Source: Bryobacterales bacterium (GTDB taxonomy: Bacteria; Acidobacteriota; Terriglobia; Bryobacterales; Bryobacteraceae). Taken from it: a stretch of DNA of 64,000 nucleotides. Positions 53,015-61,166 of the stretch are shown piece after piece. The position numbers and the translations under genes were made by a program. Positions within the stretch are counted from its first letter, which is position 1, and every line of letters begins with the position of its first letter. The notes below the pieces were generated by a model. The model saw only the letters and a list, made by a program, of their open reading frames with translations. It searched no databases and was not told where the DNA came from. The stretch covers positions 186,001 to 250,000 of the forward strand of contig JADJOP010000001.1 in the NCBI GenBank assembly GCA_016713735.1, given 5' to 3'.

Positions 53015-53385
53015 TCGCCCTTCGGCAGCATCATGTAGGTGACCAGCGCAATGGCCACCAGCCGCCCCTTGTCGTCGGTGAGGTCCACCTGCGCCACGGC
53101 GAGCGTTTTGCCGCGACGCACGAACTTCGCCCGCGCCTCCAGGTAAGCGCCCGTGACCGGCAGCAGGTAGTTGATCTTCATCTCGGTGGTGGTCACCGGC
53201 TGTTTGCCGCCGAGGAGGCTGATGAGCCCCATGCCCGCGGCCGCGTCGGCCATCGTCGCCGTGACGCCGCCGTGCACCACGCCGGCGATGTTGAGCAGTT
53301 CGGCGCGCAGCGCAACGCGGATAGTCATGCCATCCTCATGGCGCTCGCGCACCTCGATACCCAGGTAGTGATTGAAGTCCATCAT
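53011..53385 (-). CDS. PaaI-family acyl-CoA thioesterase (hotdog fold)
   Basis: A 124-aa hotdog thioesterase: DFNHYLGIEVRERHEDGM, AELLNIAGVVHGGVTATMAD with the catalytic HGG region (H59-G61), and ARAKFVRRGKTLAVAQVDL. PaaI-type enzymes hydrolyse CoA thioesters. The next gene upstream on the same strand is an SDR 15 nt away. Confidence 0.9.
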   Translation of the reverse strand: MMDFNHYLGIEVRERHEDGMTIRVALRAELLNIAGVVHGGVTATMADAAAGMGLISLLGGKQPVTTTEMKINYLLPVTGAYLEARAKFVRRGKTLAVAQVDLTDDKGRLVAIALVTYMMLPKGE

Positions 53386-53400
53386 GATCGACCCGTTCCC

Positions 53401-54162
53401 TCAGCGGGGCGGCATGCGCAAGGCGCCGTCGAGCCGCACCACTTCCCCGTTCATATACCGATTTTCCACGAGATGGCGGACCAGCGAGGCAAACTCCGCC
53501 GGATCGCCCAGCCGCGCTGGATGAGGAACCGTGGCGCCCAACTCCACACGCACCTTCTCGGGAAGCGCCTGCAGGAGAGGCGTGTCGAACAAGCCAGGCG
53601 CGATGGCGCAGACGCGGATGCCAAGCCCGGTGAGTTCGCGCGCCATGGGCAGAGTGAGCCCCACGATGCCTGCCTTCGAGGCGGCATAGGCGGTCTGGCC
53701 GATCTGACCTTCGTAGGCGGCAATGGAGGCGGTGTTCACGATCACGCCGCGTTCCCCGCCCTCATCGGGCTCGTTCTTGGCCATGAGCGCGGCCGCCAGA
53801 CGGCAGACGTTGAAGGTGCCAATGAGGTTCACCATGATCACGCGCTCGAAATCGGCCAGGGCAATGGGGCCTTCCTTGCCGAGCATCCGTTTGGCCGTGG
53901 CAATGCCGGCGCAATTGACGGTGATGTGGAGCGCTCCCCATTCGGCGTGGAGCTTCCCGAGCGCCGCGGCGACACTCGATTCGCTCGCCACATCGGTTTC
54001 GCAAGCGAGACCGCCGATCTCCGCCGCCACCTGTTGCCCCTGGGCGGCATTGCGGTCAAGCACGGCCACGCGCGCCCCGCCCGAGGCCAGCAGGCGCGCT
54101 GTTGCTTCGCCCAGGCCCGAAGCGCCGCCGGTGACTAGCGCTACACGTCCCGCCAGATCCAT
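53401..54162 (-). CDS. Short-chain dehydrogenase, 3-hydroxyacyl-CoA dehydrogenase (HSD10/type II) like
   Basis: Cofactor motif TGGASGLG (11-18), NCAGIA (83-88), N112, catalytic S146 (NTASIAAYEG), Y159 and K163 (YAASK) are all present in 253 aa. RLGDPAEFASLVRHLVENRY and MNGEVVRLDGALRMPPR follow the pattern of type II 3-hydroxyacyl-CoA dehydrogenase (HSD17B10-like), using NAD. A longer open frame upstream has no homology. The CoA-transferase gene lies 5 nt upstream. Confidence 0.92.
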   Translation of the reverse strand: MDLAGRVALVTGGASGLGEATARLLASGGARVAVLDRNAAQGQQVAAEIGGLACETDVASESSVAAALGKLHAEWGALHITVNCAGIATAKRMLGKEGPIALADFERVIMVNLIGTFNVCRLAAALMAKNEPDEGGERGVIVNTASIAAYEGQIGQTAYAASKAGIVGLTLPMARELTGLGIRVCAIAPGLFDTPLLQALPEKVRVELGATVPHPARLGDPAEFASLVRHLVENRYMNGEVVRLDGALRMPPR

Positions 54163-54167
54163 CGCAC

Positions 54168-55397
54168 TCAATCCTCCCGTCGAAACTGTTGTGCCGCTCC
54201 CGTTTCGAGCATCGCACGGATCGCGTCCTCGCCACACCCGGCTTCGCGCAGGATGTCGATGGTGTGCTCGCCCACCTCGGGCGCCCAGCGAGCCGGTTCC
54301 TTGGGCGCGCCCTCGACGTGAAACGGGCTGGCCACGGTTTTCATCGGGACCGGGGCGTCGACGATGTCGGCAAACACGCCGGCGGCGGCCATCTGCTCGT
54401 CGCTGGGGTGCTCCTTGGTTTCGGGCACGACGCCATAGAGCACGTCGCACTCGGCAAACCGCCGCTTCCACTCCTCCAACGGGTGCGCTTCGGTGATGGC
54501 ATCGACCAGCGCCACCAGTTCAGCCGAGTGGGTGCGCCGGGCATCGGGGGTGGAGAAGCGCTCGTCCGCGATCCACTGCGGACGGCCGAGCGCGGTGCAG
54601 AGCTTGGTCCAGTCCTTGGCCGGATCGAGCAGGCAGAGCAGGAAGCGCCGGCCATCGGCCGTGGCGTAGTGATTCACCAGCGGGTTATGGGGTTTGGACC
54701 GCGTCTGCCGCTCGGCAAACTCCGCCCCGCAGAGGGCGGCCTGGGTCATGCTGCCGTTTGACCACACCCCGTTGTGCATCAGGTTGGCCGTCACCTTGCC
54801 GCCCTCGCCCGTGCGCTCGCGCCGGTAGAGCGCCATCATGATGGCCCCAAAGAGCGACATGGCGGTGGGATGGTCGCCGAATCCGCAAGGGGAGATGGCC
54901 GGGTCGCTGCCGGCGTTGCGGATGTACTGCATGAGGCCGGAGCGGGCAAAGTAGGCCGTCATGTCGTAGCCGGGTTTGTCGGCCTCTTCGCCCACCTCGC
55001 CATAGCCGGTCACCGAGGCGTAGATCAGGCGGCTGTTTTCCGGCTGGAGGTCTTCGTAGCGCAGGCGGAATTTTCGCAGCAGGGGGGGCTGGTAGTTGGT
55101 GACGAAGACGTCGGCGGCGCGGACGAGCGCGAGCAGGACGTTGCGGGCCGCCTCCTGGTTCAAATCGAGGGCGATGCTGCGTTTGCCGCGGCTGTCCATG
55201 ATCCAGCAGTAGTTCCAGGGGGTGACCGGCATTCCTGGCGCAAAGGCAAGAAAACGGTAGGGATCGCCGAGCGGCGGGCGTTCAATCTTGATGACGTCGG
55301 CGCCGTAGTCCGCCATCACCGCGGCGGCGCTGGGCCCGGCGATGTAGGTGGCGCAGTCGACCACGCGGAGGCCCGACAACACGTTATGAACCGGCAT
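54168..55397 (-). CDS. CaiB/BaiF family CoA-transferase
   Basis: A class III CoA-transferase of 409 aa. The N-terminal GLRVVDCATYIAGPSAAAVMADYG, IKIERPPLGDP and SIALDLNQEAARN, catalytic aspartate D145 (PGYDMTAYFARSG), and the C-terminal block EYGHTD-type region (MKTVASPFHVEGAPKEPARW) define it. It moves CoA between organic acids. With the SDR, thioesterase and DUF429 genes it forms a four-gene run suggesting acyl-CoA breakdown. Confidence 0.92.
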   Translation of the reverse strand: MPVHNVLSGLRVVDCATYIAGPSAAAVMADYGADVIKIERPPLGDPYRFLAFAPGMPVTPWNYCWIMDSRGKRSIALDLNQEAARNVLLALVRAADVFVTNYQPPLLRKFRLRYEDLQPENSRLIYASVTGYGEVGEEADKPGYDMTAYFARSGLMQYIRNAGSDPAISPCGFGDHPTAMSLFGAIMMALYRRERTGEGGKVTANLMHNGVWSNGSMTQAALCGAEFAERQTRSKPHNPLVNHYATADGRRFLLCLLDPAKDWTKLCTALGRPQWIADERFSTPDARRTHSAELVALVDAITEAHPLEEWKRRFAECDVLYGVVPETKEHPSDEQMAAAGVFADIVDAPVPMKTVASPFHVEGAPKEPARWAPEVGEHTIDILREAGCGEDAIRAMLETGAAQQFRRED

Positions 55398-55444
55398 GTG
55401 ATCTGGTACTGTATCGCAGCTCCAACCAATGATCTACTGACGCT

Positions 55445-55475
55445 GGTACCACGCTGCCTGGGAATCGGTACCACG
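55445..55475. promoter_or_regulatory. Pair of 9-bp direct repeats GGTACCACG upstream of the PilZ-J gene
   Basis: GGTACCACG occurs at 55445-55453 and 55467-55475, exactly 22 bp apart (two helical turns). Two bases later a TATATT (55478-55483) could be a -10 box. The layout suggests a regulator binding the same DNA face just upstream of the core promoter of the next gene. Confidence 0.4.
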
Positions 55476-55539
55476 GCTATATTGGGCTACGGCAGTTCTC
55501 CTTTCAGAATCAAGGAACACTAGAGGAGAGGACACCGAT

Positions 55540-56508
55540 ATGTTCACCATGGGTACGCACACCGAGGGCTTTACGAGCGGCACGCGCGGGCACGCCAACG
55601 GCGTGGCTGACAAGCGCCGCAGCCCGCGGTTCCAGAAGGACCGGTTTGCGCAGGCCAAGGTGAACTATCAGAGCCGGCCGGGCTTTTCGGAGATGGTTCA
55701 GGTGCGGCTGGTGGATGTCAGCGCCACCGGGTGTGGCATTGTGTCGTCGGTGAAACTCGCCCCAGGCTCGATCGTCTCCATTGCCGGTCCATTCTCGGCC
55801 GACGGCCAGGCGCGGGAGAGCCGTATGCGGGCCCGTGTGGTCTGGGCGGCAGCCAACCCTGGCGGCGGTTTTCGCTGCGGACTGGCCTTTGAAGAGGACT
55901 TCAATGGCGCTTCGACGGGGACCAAGGAGGAGCCGGCGCCGCTCTCTGAGGATACGCCCGACCTTTACGAGGTGTTGCAGATCAGCGCCAAAGCCGACAT
56001 GGACACCATCCACCGCGTGTTCCGGCTGCTGGCCCAGCGCTTTCATCCGGACAACACCGAATCGGGCGATCCGGACATGTTCCGCAAGATCTACGATGCC
56101 TACAAGGTTCTCAGCGACCCGGAACGGCGGGCGGCCTATGATGCGCAATTGCAGCGGCTTCAGACGAGACGGTGGAAGATCTTTGAGCGGCCGCAGGCGG
56201 CTTCGGGCGTCACGGCCGAGAGACGAAAACGGCAGGGCGTGCTCGCGTTGCTTTATGTGAAGCGAATGCAGACACCGGAGAGTCCTGGATTGTCATTGCC
56301 TGACCTGGAAGACCTGCTCGGGGTACCGCGGGAGCATCTTGAATTCAGCCTCTGGTATCTGCGGGAAAACGGGCTCATCACGCGCACCGATAACGGGCGG
56401 ACTGTGATCACAGCGAAGGGTGTGGACGAGGCGGAACGGCTGGAGTCGGATCCCGACGGGCCGAAGCTGTTTCTGCCTTCGGCGCAGGATGGCGCGGGGG
56501 CGGGGTGA
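55540..56508 (+). CDS. PilZ-J-domain-winged-helix fusion protein
   Basis: Three parts are visible in 322 aa. A PilZ domain (about 26-120) has the c-di-GMP motifs RxxxR (R26-R30) and DxSxxG (D59-G64). A J-domain (141-203) contains YEVLQISAKADMDTIHRVFR and the Hsp70-activating HPD at 169-171 (RFHPDN), then FRKIYDAYKVLSDPERRAAY. A C-terminal winged-helix-like segment (about 230-297, LPDLEDLLGVPREHLEFSLW, LRENGLITRTDNGRTVITAK) may bind DNA or protein. The N-terminal 25 residues are low-complexity. An AGGAGAGG site lies 10 nt before the ATG. Confidence 0.85.
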   Translation: MFTMGTHTEGFTSGTRGHANGVADKRRSPRFQKDRFAQAKVNYQSRPGFSEMVQVRLVDVSATGCGIVSSVKLAPGSIVSIAGPFSADGQARESRMRARVVWAAANPGGGFRCGLAFEEDFNGASTGTKEEPAPLSEDTPDLYEVLQISAKADMDTIHRVFRLLAQRFHPDNTESGDPDMFRKIYDAYKVLSDPERRAAYDAQLQRLQTRRWKIFERPQAASGVTAERRKRQGVLALLYVKRMQTPESPGLSLPDLEDLLGVPREHLEFSLWYLRENGLITRTDNGRTVITAKGVDEAERLESDPDGPKLFLPSAQDGAGAG

Positions 56509-56537
56509 AGTGGCGGCGGGCCGGGTCAGTTTCAGAG

Positions 56538-56575
56538 AAAAAAAGGCCGCCGGACGTCTTGGGCCGGCCGGCGGC
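56538..56575 (-). terminator. Rho-independent terminator of the molybdopterin-binding gene
   Basis: On the minus strand an 8-bp GC stem (GCCGCCGG / CCGGCGGC) is followed by seven T residues (A run at 56538-56544 on the plus strand). It lies about 70 nt past the stop of the MoeA-like gene. Confidence 0.8.
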
Positions 56576-56646
56576 GTAAGCTCGTGCGCCCTTGGAGATT
56601 CGCGCACGAATTCTTCGGATTGGAAGAGGAAATTCTAAATTTGGCC

Positions 56647-57618
56647 TCAGGCCATCAGGCCTCCATGGCCAAGTGAGGCCAGTTCCCACCCGGATATGCG
56701 ATACCGCGAAAGCATGGGCGGCATGAGCAAGTCCACAACGTTCGGTTTGGCCGAGCGGAAGCATCCAGGCGCCGAAACGATGGGGACGTCGTCTTTGTAG
56801 CCAAACAGAAGCAGGTTGCCAGGCTCGACGGGAGCAAGGAACTTCTCAATATGCGACTCGATGGCCACCATGCCCCTGCCTACGATATCCTCCGGGCCAG
56901 CCGGCGCTGTCGTTGACGCGACTAGGATGCAAGTGGGCTTGGCCCGCAGCAGGTGCTGGAGCGAGCGCACCACGTGGGACTCATCTTCCACGCAGGCCAG
57001 GACATAGTTTGCCGTCACGCCAAAGCGCTCCAGTCGTTGCCGCATGATGTTCTCAAACAGCTGCCGGGCCCGGTCGCCCGACCCCGGATCGGAGTAGAGA
57101 ACCGCTACCGAGGGCTGTCGAATCGGACGCGCCTGCAGGATCGGCCCACGTTCCCGCAAAATCGAGATCACGGCCTCCAATTGGGCCTGGGCAACAGCAA
57201 ACGGCGCGCTCTTGACGGTGGCGATTCGCTGCCCCGCCTTTGCGTAGGCGAAATTGCTCGCCGTGGCGATGACGATGCTCGCCGCGCAGTTGATCTGGCG
57301 CAGCAAGTCATCATCCACCAACACGCAGCAATCTTCGGTCGCGATCAGGTTGGCACGGCCACCGGCGGCTAATTTCACCTCCAGGCAGCCACACCCCATC
57401 TCCATGCCAACCGCTTGCACGGCATGGTCTTCCCCGATCTCGCCTTCTTCCAACTCGGTCACCCAAACCTGCGCCATCCCCTCGGTTTCCAGCAGCCGGA
57501 TGTCGTCATCGCTGATGACGTGGCCCTTTGCCAATAACTTTCGGCCGCCAGCCTTGAAGATCGTGCAGCACAGAATCCGCCCTGCGGACTCTCGAATGTC
57601 GACAGTCTGAGCTTTCAT
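56647..57618 (-). CDS. MoeA-like molybdopterin-binding protein
   Basis: The 323-aa protein has an N-terminal region with RILCCTIFKAGGRKLLAKGH, a central part and a C-terminal molybdopterin-binding (MPT-binding) fold: VSAPGCFRSAKPNVVDLLMP and ILVASTTAPAGPEDIVGRG. It resembles the stand-alone MoeA/MogA-like proteins found beside molybdenum hydroxylases. It is not a full-length MoeA (about 400 aa), and no hydroxylase is in the window. It is monocistronic with a strong terminator. Confidence 0.82.
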   Translation of the reverse strand: MKAQTVDIRESAGRILCCTIFKAGGRKLLAKGHVISDDDIRLLETEGMAQVWVTELEEGEIGEDHAVQAVGMEMGCGCLEVKLAAGGRANLIATEDCCVLVDDDLLRQINCAASIVIATASNFAYAKAGQRIATVKSAPFAVAQAQLEAVISILRERGPILQARPIRQPSVAVLYSDPGSGDRARQLFENIMRQRLERFGVTANYVLACVEDESHVVRSLQHLLRAKPTCILVASTTAPAGPEDIVGRGMVAIESHIEKFLAPVEPGNLLLFGYKDDVPIVSAPGCFRSAKPNVVDLLMPPMLSRYRISGWELASLGHGGLMA

Positions 57619-57928
57619 CGGTTCCCTCTGCGACGGACTAGTACTTCTAGTCCGGGCCTACTGTTCTAAATCGTACACCCTACAGGCTGAGTTGGGAAGG
57701 TTCAATTAGTGATAATTTTCCTACGATCGTCCCTGATTATCACCGATTATGCTCCCGGCATAGCCCTTCTCCTCCTCTTCGGAGTACATCAGCACCCCTA
57801 CACAGGAAGGGCCAATCAACTAGCCCGCTGAGAGTATGTTCGGCGGAAGGCTGGAAAATCTCAGAGGAATACCACCCACTATTTTGGGCTATCTCTCTCT
57901 TTTTGTCCGCGAAAAGTGACGCAGAAAC
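57619..57928. other. Intergenic region with palindromic operator candidate
   Basis: Apart from the palindromic element at 57709-57743 these 310 bases have no recognisable gene. They are upstream of the MoeA-like gene and downstream of the mutarotase-like gene, both on the minus strand. Confidence 0.6.
57709..57743. promoter_or_regulatory. Nested palindrome GTGATAAT-N-ACGATCGT-N-ATTATCAC
   Basis: A perfect 8-bp inverted repeat, GTGATAAT (57709-57716) and ATTATCAC (57736-57743), encloses an 8-bp palindrome ACGATCGT (57723-57730) at its centre. It lies 91-125 nt upstream of the MoeA-like start codon, a plausible position for a dimeric regulator. Confidence 0.5.
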
Positions 57929-58960
57929 CTACAGATGGTCGGCAGACCGGATTTCGATCTGGTAGGAAGCCCTCACTTCGTCGCCCGCGGGCAGCCAGCG
58001 GTACCCTGGCACCCCAAACATCGCCTGCCGCTCGATCATCTGCCGCCGTGTCTCGGGCATGGGAGAAACGCCAAATTCCATGCCGCACGTCATGGTCCGC
58101 CCTGCCCAAGGGGCGTGCGTGCGCAGGCAGTTTTCCTCCCAGCGCCCCAGCCAGGGAAAATCGGCGCGCTTCCAGCGGTACCCAAACCGGACCCTGGTGC
58201 GAGGGGAGAAGGCCGCGAAAAACGCCTCCTCGGCCTGAAGGTCCATGAGGTGCGCCGTGTAGCCAGCGCTCCGTTCGGCCGTTGGATAGAGGCGCAGGTC
58301 GAGCGTGGAGCCGTCGGCCATCGGGCAGTGGGGCCACAGGAACTCGGCGCCTGGTTTCTGCCATGCCAGCAGGCCTCCTGCGAAATCCCCCTCAAACACC
58401 TTGGAACGTGTGGCGCTGGCGGCAAACAGCGTCACACCGCGTTCGATGAAGGGCGGCCCCATCGAGACATGCTGCGTCCAGGCCGTGGGCCAGTCATGCG
58501 CATTGTGGTTGACGATGCGCTCCTCGACAAATACGGTCTCGCCCTCGAGCCGCAACCTCCGCTCAAAGGCGAGGCGGGAGAAGGAAAACTCGGCCCGCTG
58601 CACGAGAGTGTCGCCCTCGGCTGAGAACTCATAGCAGGCCACCGAGGCCTCTCCGTGCACGCCGAGCCCGGCCCGCCATTCTGATTCACTCGGCCCGCCG
58701 AACACATCCAGACACAAGTTGTGCCCCATGATGCCAGCCAGCAGCCGCGCTTCGGCGTTACTGCCAAAGGTCGCCTGGTGTTCGGGGCCAAAGCTGCCCG
58801 GTTCGATGGTCTCCCACGGCGGCGTCCACAGCGGGTTCACACCGCTTGCTTTGTGCAGCACCTCGGCGATGTGGCCGCCCTCGCCCAACACCGTAACCCG
58901 TACCTGATCATTTTCCAACTGTGCCGCGCGCCGGCCGTGAAACTGTGTCCCAAGAAGCAT
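57929..58960 (-). CDS. Galactose mutarotase-fold protein (aldose 1-epimerase-like)
   Basis: This 343-aa protein has the beta-sandwich pattern of the galactose mutarotase superfamily: NDQVRVTVLGEGGHIAEVLH at the start, LRLEGETVFVEERIVNHNAH and PTAWTQHVSMGPPFIERGV in the middle (an HVSMGPPF block carrying a likely active-site His), and GYRWKRADFPWLGRWEENCL near the end. No signal peptide is present. The exact sugar is unknown. Confidence 0.75.
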   Translation of the reverse strand: MLLGTQFHGRRAAQLENDQVRVTVLGEGGHIAEVLHKASGVNPLWTPPWETIEPGSFGPEHQATFGSNAEARLLAGIMGHNLCLDVFGGPSESEWRAGLGVHGEASVACYEFSAEGDTLVQRAEFSFSRLAFERRLRLEGETVFVEERIVNHNAHDWPTAWTQHVSMGPPFIERGVTLFAASATRSKVFEGDFAGGLLAWQKPGAEFLWPHCPMADGSTLDLRLYPTAERSAGYTAHLMDLQAEEAFFAAFSPRTRVRFGYRWKRADFPWLGRWEENCLRTHAPWAGRTMTCGMEFGVSPMPETRRQMIERQAMFGVPGYRWLPAGDEVRASYQIEIRSADHL

Positions 58961-58985
58961 TGCGAACAGTTAGCATAGCGAATGG

Positions 58986-59621
58986 ATGCTTGCTCTGCTG
59001 CTGGCCGCGTTCCTGATGCAGTTGCCCGTACCGGGGGTGCCGACGATCCCTTCGCGCAGGGTGCCGCAACCGGCGATCAGCAGCGGAGGCCCGCGCTTCT
59101 GGGAAACGCGGCCGCCGGAGGAGTGGACGCGCGCCGAGGTGGACCGCCTGATGAGCGATTCTCCGTGGGCGCAGACCTCGGACGCTCGCGTCTATCTCGC
59201 CTCGGCGGAGCCGGTGCGACAGGCGGAGTTACTGTGGCGCGACTGGCTGAGGCGCGACGCCGGCCCGGAGGTCCGTGTTGAGCCTGACGACGACTACGAA
59301 GACTTCCTGCGACAGCATCCTGGCGAGCACATCATCATCGGGATCGTTCTGCCCAACCCACTGCTGACGCCGAACCCGCGCGAGGTGGCCGAGATGGAGA
59401 AAAAGTCGCGCATCAAGCTGGACAAGCGAAAATACTCCATGCTCGCCTTCTTCCCGCCCACGCCGGGCGACCCTGTGCTGCGCATGGTCTTTCCCAGGAA
59501 GTTCGCCGGAGACGAGAAGAAGCTGACCTTGGAACTCTACCTGCCCGGCCTTCGCCTGCCGTTCCGCAATTTCGAGTTTCCCATCCGGTCACTGGAGTGG
59601 AAAGGCAAGCCGGCGCTCTGA
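58986..59621 (+). CDS. Hypothetical exported protein
   Basis: I do not recognise the family. The 211-aa protein begins with a short signal-like segment (MLALLLAAFLMQLPV), then GGPRFWETRPPEEWTRAEVD, IIGIVLPNPLLTPNPREVAE and a beta-rich C-terminus (FRNFEFPIRSLEWKGKPAL). It is divergent from the mutarotase-like gene with only 25 nt between start codons. Confidence 0.65.
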   Translation: MLALLLAAFLMQLPVPGVPTIPSRRVPQPAISSGGPRFWETRPPEEWTRAEVDRLMSDSPWAQTSDARVYLASAEPVRQAELLWRDWLRRDAGPEVRVEPDDDYEDFLRQHPGEHIIIGIVLPNPLLTPNPREVAEMEKKSRIKLDKRKYSMLAFFPPTPGDPVLRMVFPRKFAGDEKKLTLELYLPGLRLPFRNFEFPIRSLEWKGKPAL

Positions 59622-59645
59622 GAAAGCCGCCTCCGCACAAACACA

Positions 59646-59674
59646 ACGGGCGCGGCCGTGAAAGCCGCGCCCGT
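59646..59674. terminator. Bidirectional stem-loop between convergent genes
   Basis: An 11-bp perfect stem (ACGGGCGCGGC / GCCGCGCCCGT) with a 7-nt loop sits between two convergent genes. Neither side has a long T tract (the minus-strand side is somewhat T-rich), so termination efficiency is uncertain. Confidence 0.55.
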
Positions 59675-59706
59675 GATGGTAAGTCAGCGCCGTGGAAGGA
59701 GTGAGC

Positions 59707-61113
59707 TTAGCCCTTCTTGGCCGGAGCAGCCGCACCAAGCGGACCGCCGCCCATCTTATTGATTTCGTCAAAGTAGACGCGCCGCCCTTCGTCCATGGCA
59801 AGGTTGGCCGTGATGACGTTGGTCGAATCGGTCAGGCCCACTTCGAGGTCAGCCAGCGGGCGCTTGCCCGTCTTGCAGCTGACGACGAACTGCTCCAACT
59901 GGATGTCGACCGGGTTCTTGTCCTCTTCCGGCACCATGACGCCCTTCTTGTACAGCCACTGCCGGGCGAACTTCATTTCCTTCTCAATGAAGCCGTCGTT
60001 CTTGCCGACGAGGTCGCGGTCAAACAGCACCGGCAGGCCCTTGCCGCCCTTGCCCGTGCCGAGCAGCGAGGCGCTGGCCACGGTCGCCTTCTCCTTCTTC
60101 TCCGTTCCCTTTTTCTGGGCTTCCAGGGTCTTGGGCGAAGGCTCGGGGAACCAGATGGCGGCGGCCGGTTCGTTGTCGCTGCCGACGGTGATGTGGATCG
60201 TGCCCTCGGTGCCGCAGATCATCTCGCCGAACTCGGTCTTGGAGGAGCCGAACAGCGGCAGGTGGTTGTTGGTGGAAATCGAGCTGTACATCAGCTTCGA
60301 GCCGCCGGGGTAGCTGAAGATGAGGTAGATGTTGTCGTAGACGTCGCGGCCATCCTTGTAGATGTCGATCGAGCCCACGCCGGTGACGAACTCGGGGTGT
60401 TTGCCGATCATCCAGTCGGCCACGTCCACCTGGTGCGAGGCCAGCTCGGCGGTCAGGCCGCCAGAGTACTTTTTGAAGGCGCGCCAGCTCGGCGGCACCC
60501 AGGTTTTGCCCAGGCTGCGGCGATTCCACTGGCCGTAGACGTGGGTCACCTTGCCGATGGTGCCCTTTTCGACCATCATTTTGGCCGTCTGATAGAACTT
60601 GCTGTAGCGCCGTTGCAGGCCCACCTGCAGAATCTGCTTCGGCCGCTCGTTGGCCAGCTTGCGCAGGGCGTGGATCTCCTCGGCCGTGAACACGAGGCTC
60701 TTCTCGCAGAACACATGCTTGCCGGCCAGCAGCGCGTCGCGCGTGATCGGGTAGTGCATGTAGAGCGGCGTGGCGATGACCACCGCGTCGACGTCTTTCA
60801 TGGCCAGAACTTCACGGTAGTCCTTGAAGGCCTTGGGCTTGTCCTTGGCCGTTTTAGCGGCCTTGGTCAGGTTGGCTTCGTCGATGTCGCACACCGCCAT
60901 GCAGCGGCCCACATCCAGCCCGTTCCAGTGCACAATGTGATAGGTCCCGCGGCCTCCCGTGCCGATCACCGCATACTGCAGTTGATCGTTTGCAGCCTTC
61001 ACGGTTTGAATCCACGGGGCGCCTTCCACTTTGCGCGCCGCGGCCGCCACTGCCGCCACCGCTCCGGCCGTCTTCACGACATCACGCCGTGTCACATCCG
61101 CTTTCTTCGCCAT
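59707..61113 (-). CDS. Gfo/Idh/MocA family oxidoreductase, Tat-exported
   Basis: A Tat-type signal (TRRDVVKTAGAVAAVAAAAR) precedes the Rossmann domain: AVIGTGGRGTYHIVHWNG, then CDIDEANLTKAAKTA and VVIATPLYMHYPITRDALLA with the conserved ATP-like motif and EKSLVF (the KP-type motif of the family appears as CEKSLVFTAEE). The C-terminal substrate domain follows; total about 468 aa. I start at MAKKADVTRRD; the ATG 24 nt upstream is alternative. These enzymes oxidise or reduce sugars with a tightly bound NAD(P). Confidence 0.9.
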   Translation of the reverse strand: MAKKADVTRRDVVKTAGAVAAVAAAARKVEGAPWIQTVKAANDQLQYAVIGTGGRGTYHIVHWNGLDVGRCMAVCDIDEANLTKAAKTAKDKPKAFKDYREVLAMKDVDAVVIATPLYMHYPITRDALLAGKHVFCEKSLVFTAEEIHALRKLANERPKQILQVGLQRRYSKFYQTAKMMVEKGTIGKVTHVYGQWNRRSLGKTWVPPSWRAFKKYSGGLTAELASHQVDVADWMIGKHPEFVTGVGSIDIYKDGRDVYDNIYLIFSYPGGSKLMYSSISTNNHLPLFGSSKTEFGEMICGTEGTIHITVGSDNEPAAAIWFPEPSPKTLEAQKKGTEKKEKATVASASLLGTGKGGKGLPVLFDRDLVGKNDGFIEKEMKFARQWLYKKGVMVPEEDKNPVDIQLEQFVVSCKTGKRPLADLEVGLTDSTNVITANLAMDEGRRVYFDEINKMGGGPLGAAAPAKKG

Positions 61114-61166
61114 CTGCCAAACCTTTCCGCGGGACAAGTTTCCCGTTCGATTTTTCCACTTCTAGC

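Noticed and set aside
57695..57715. GGTTCAATTA resembling a tRNA T-loop
   Set aside because: No acceptor, D or anticodon stems can be drawn around it.
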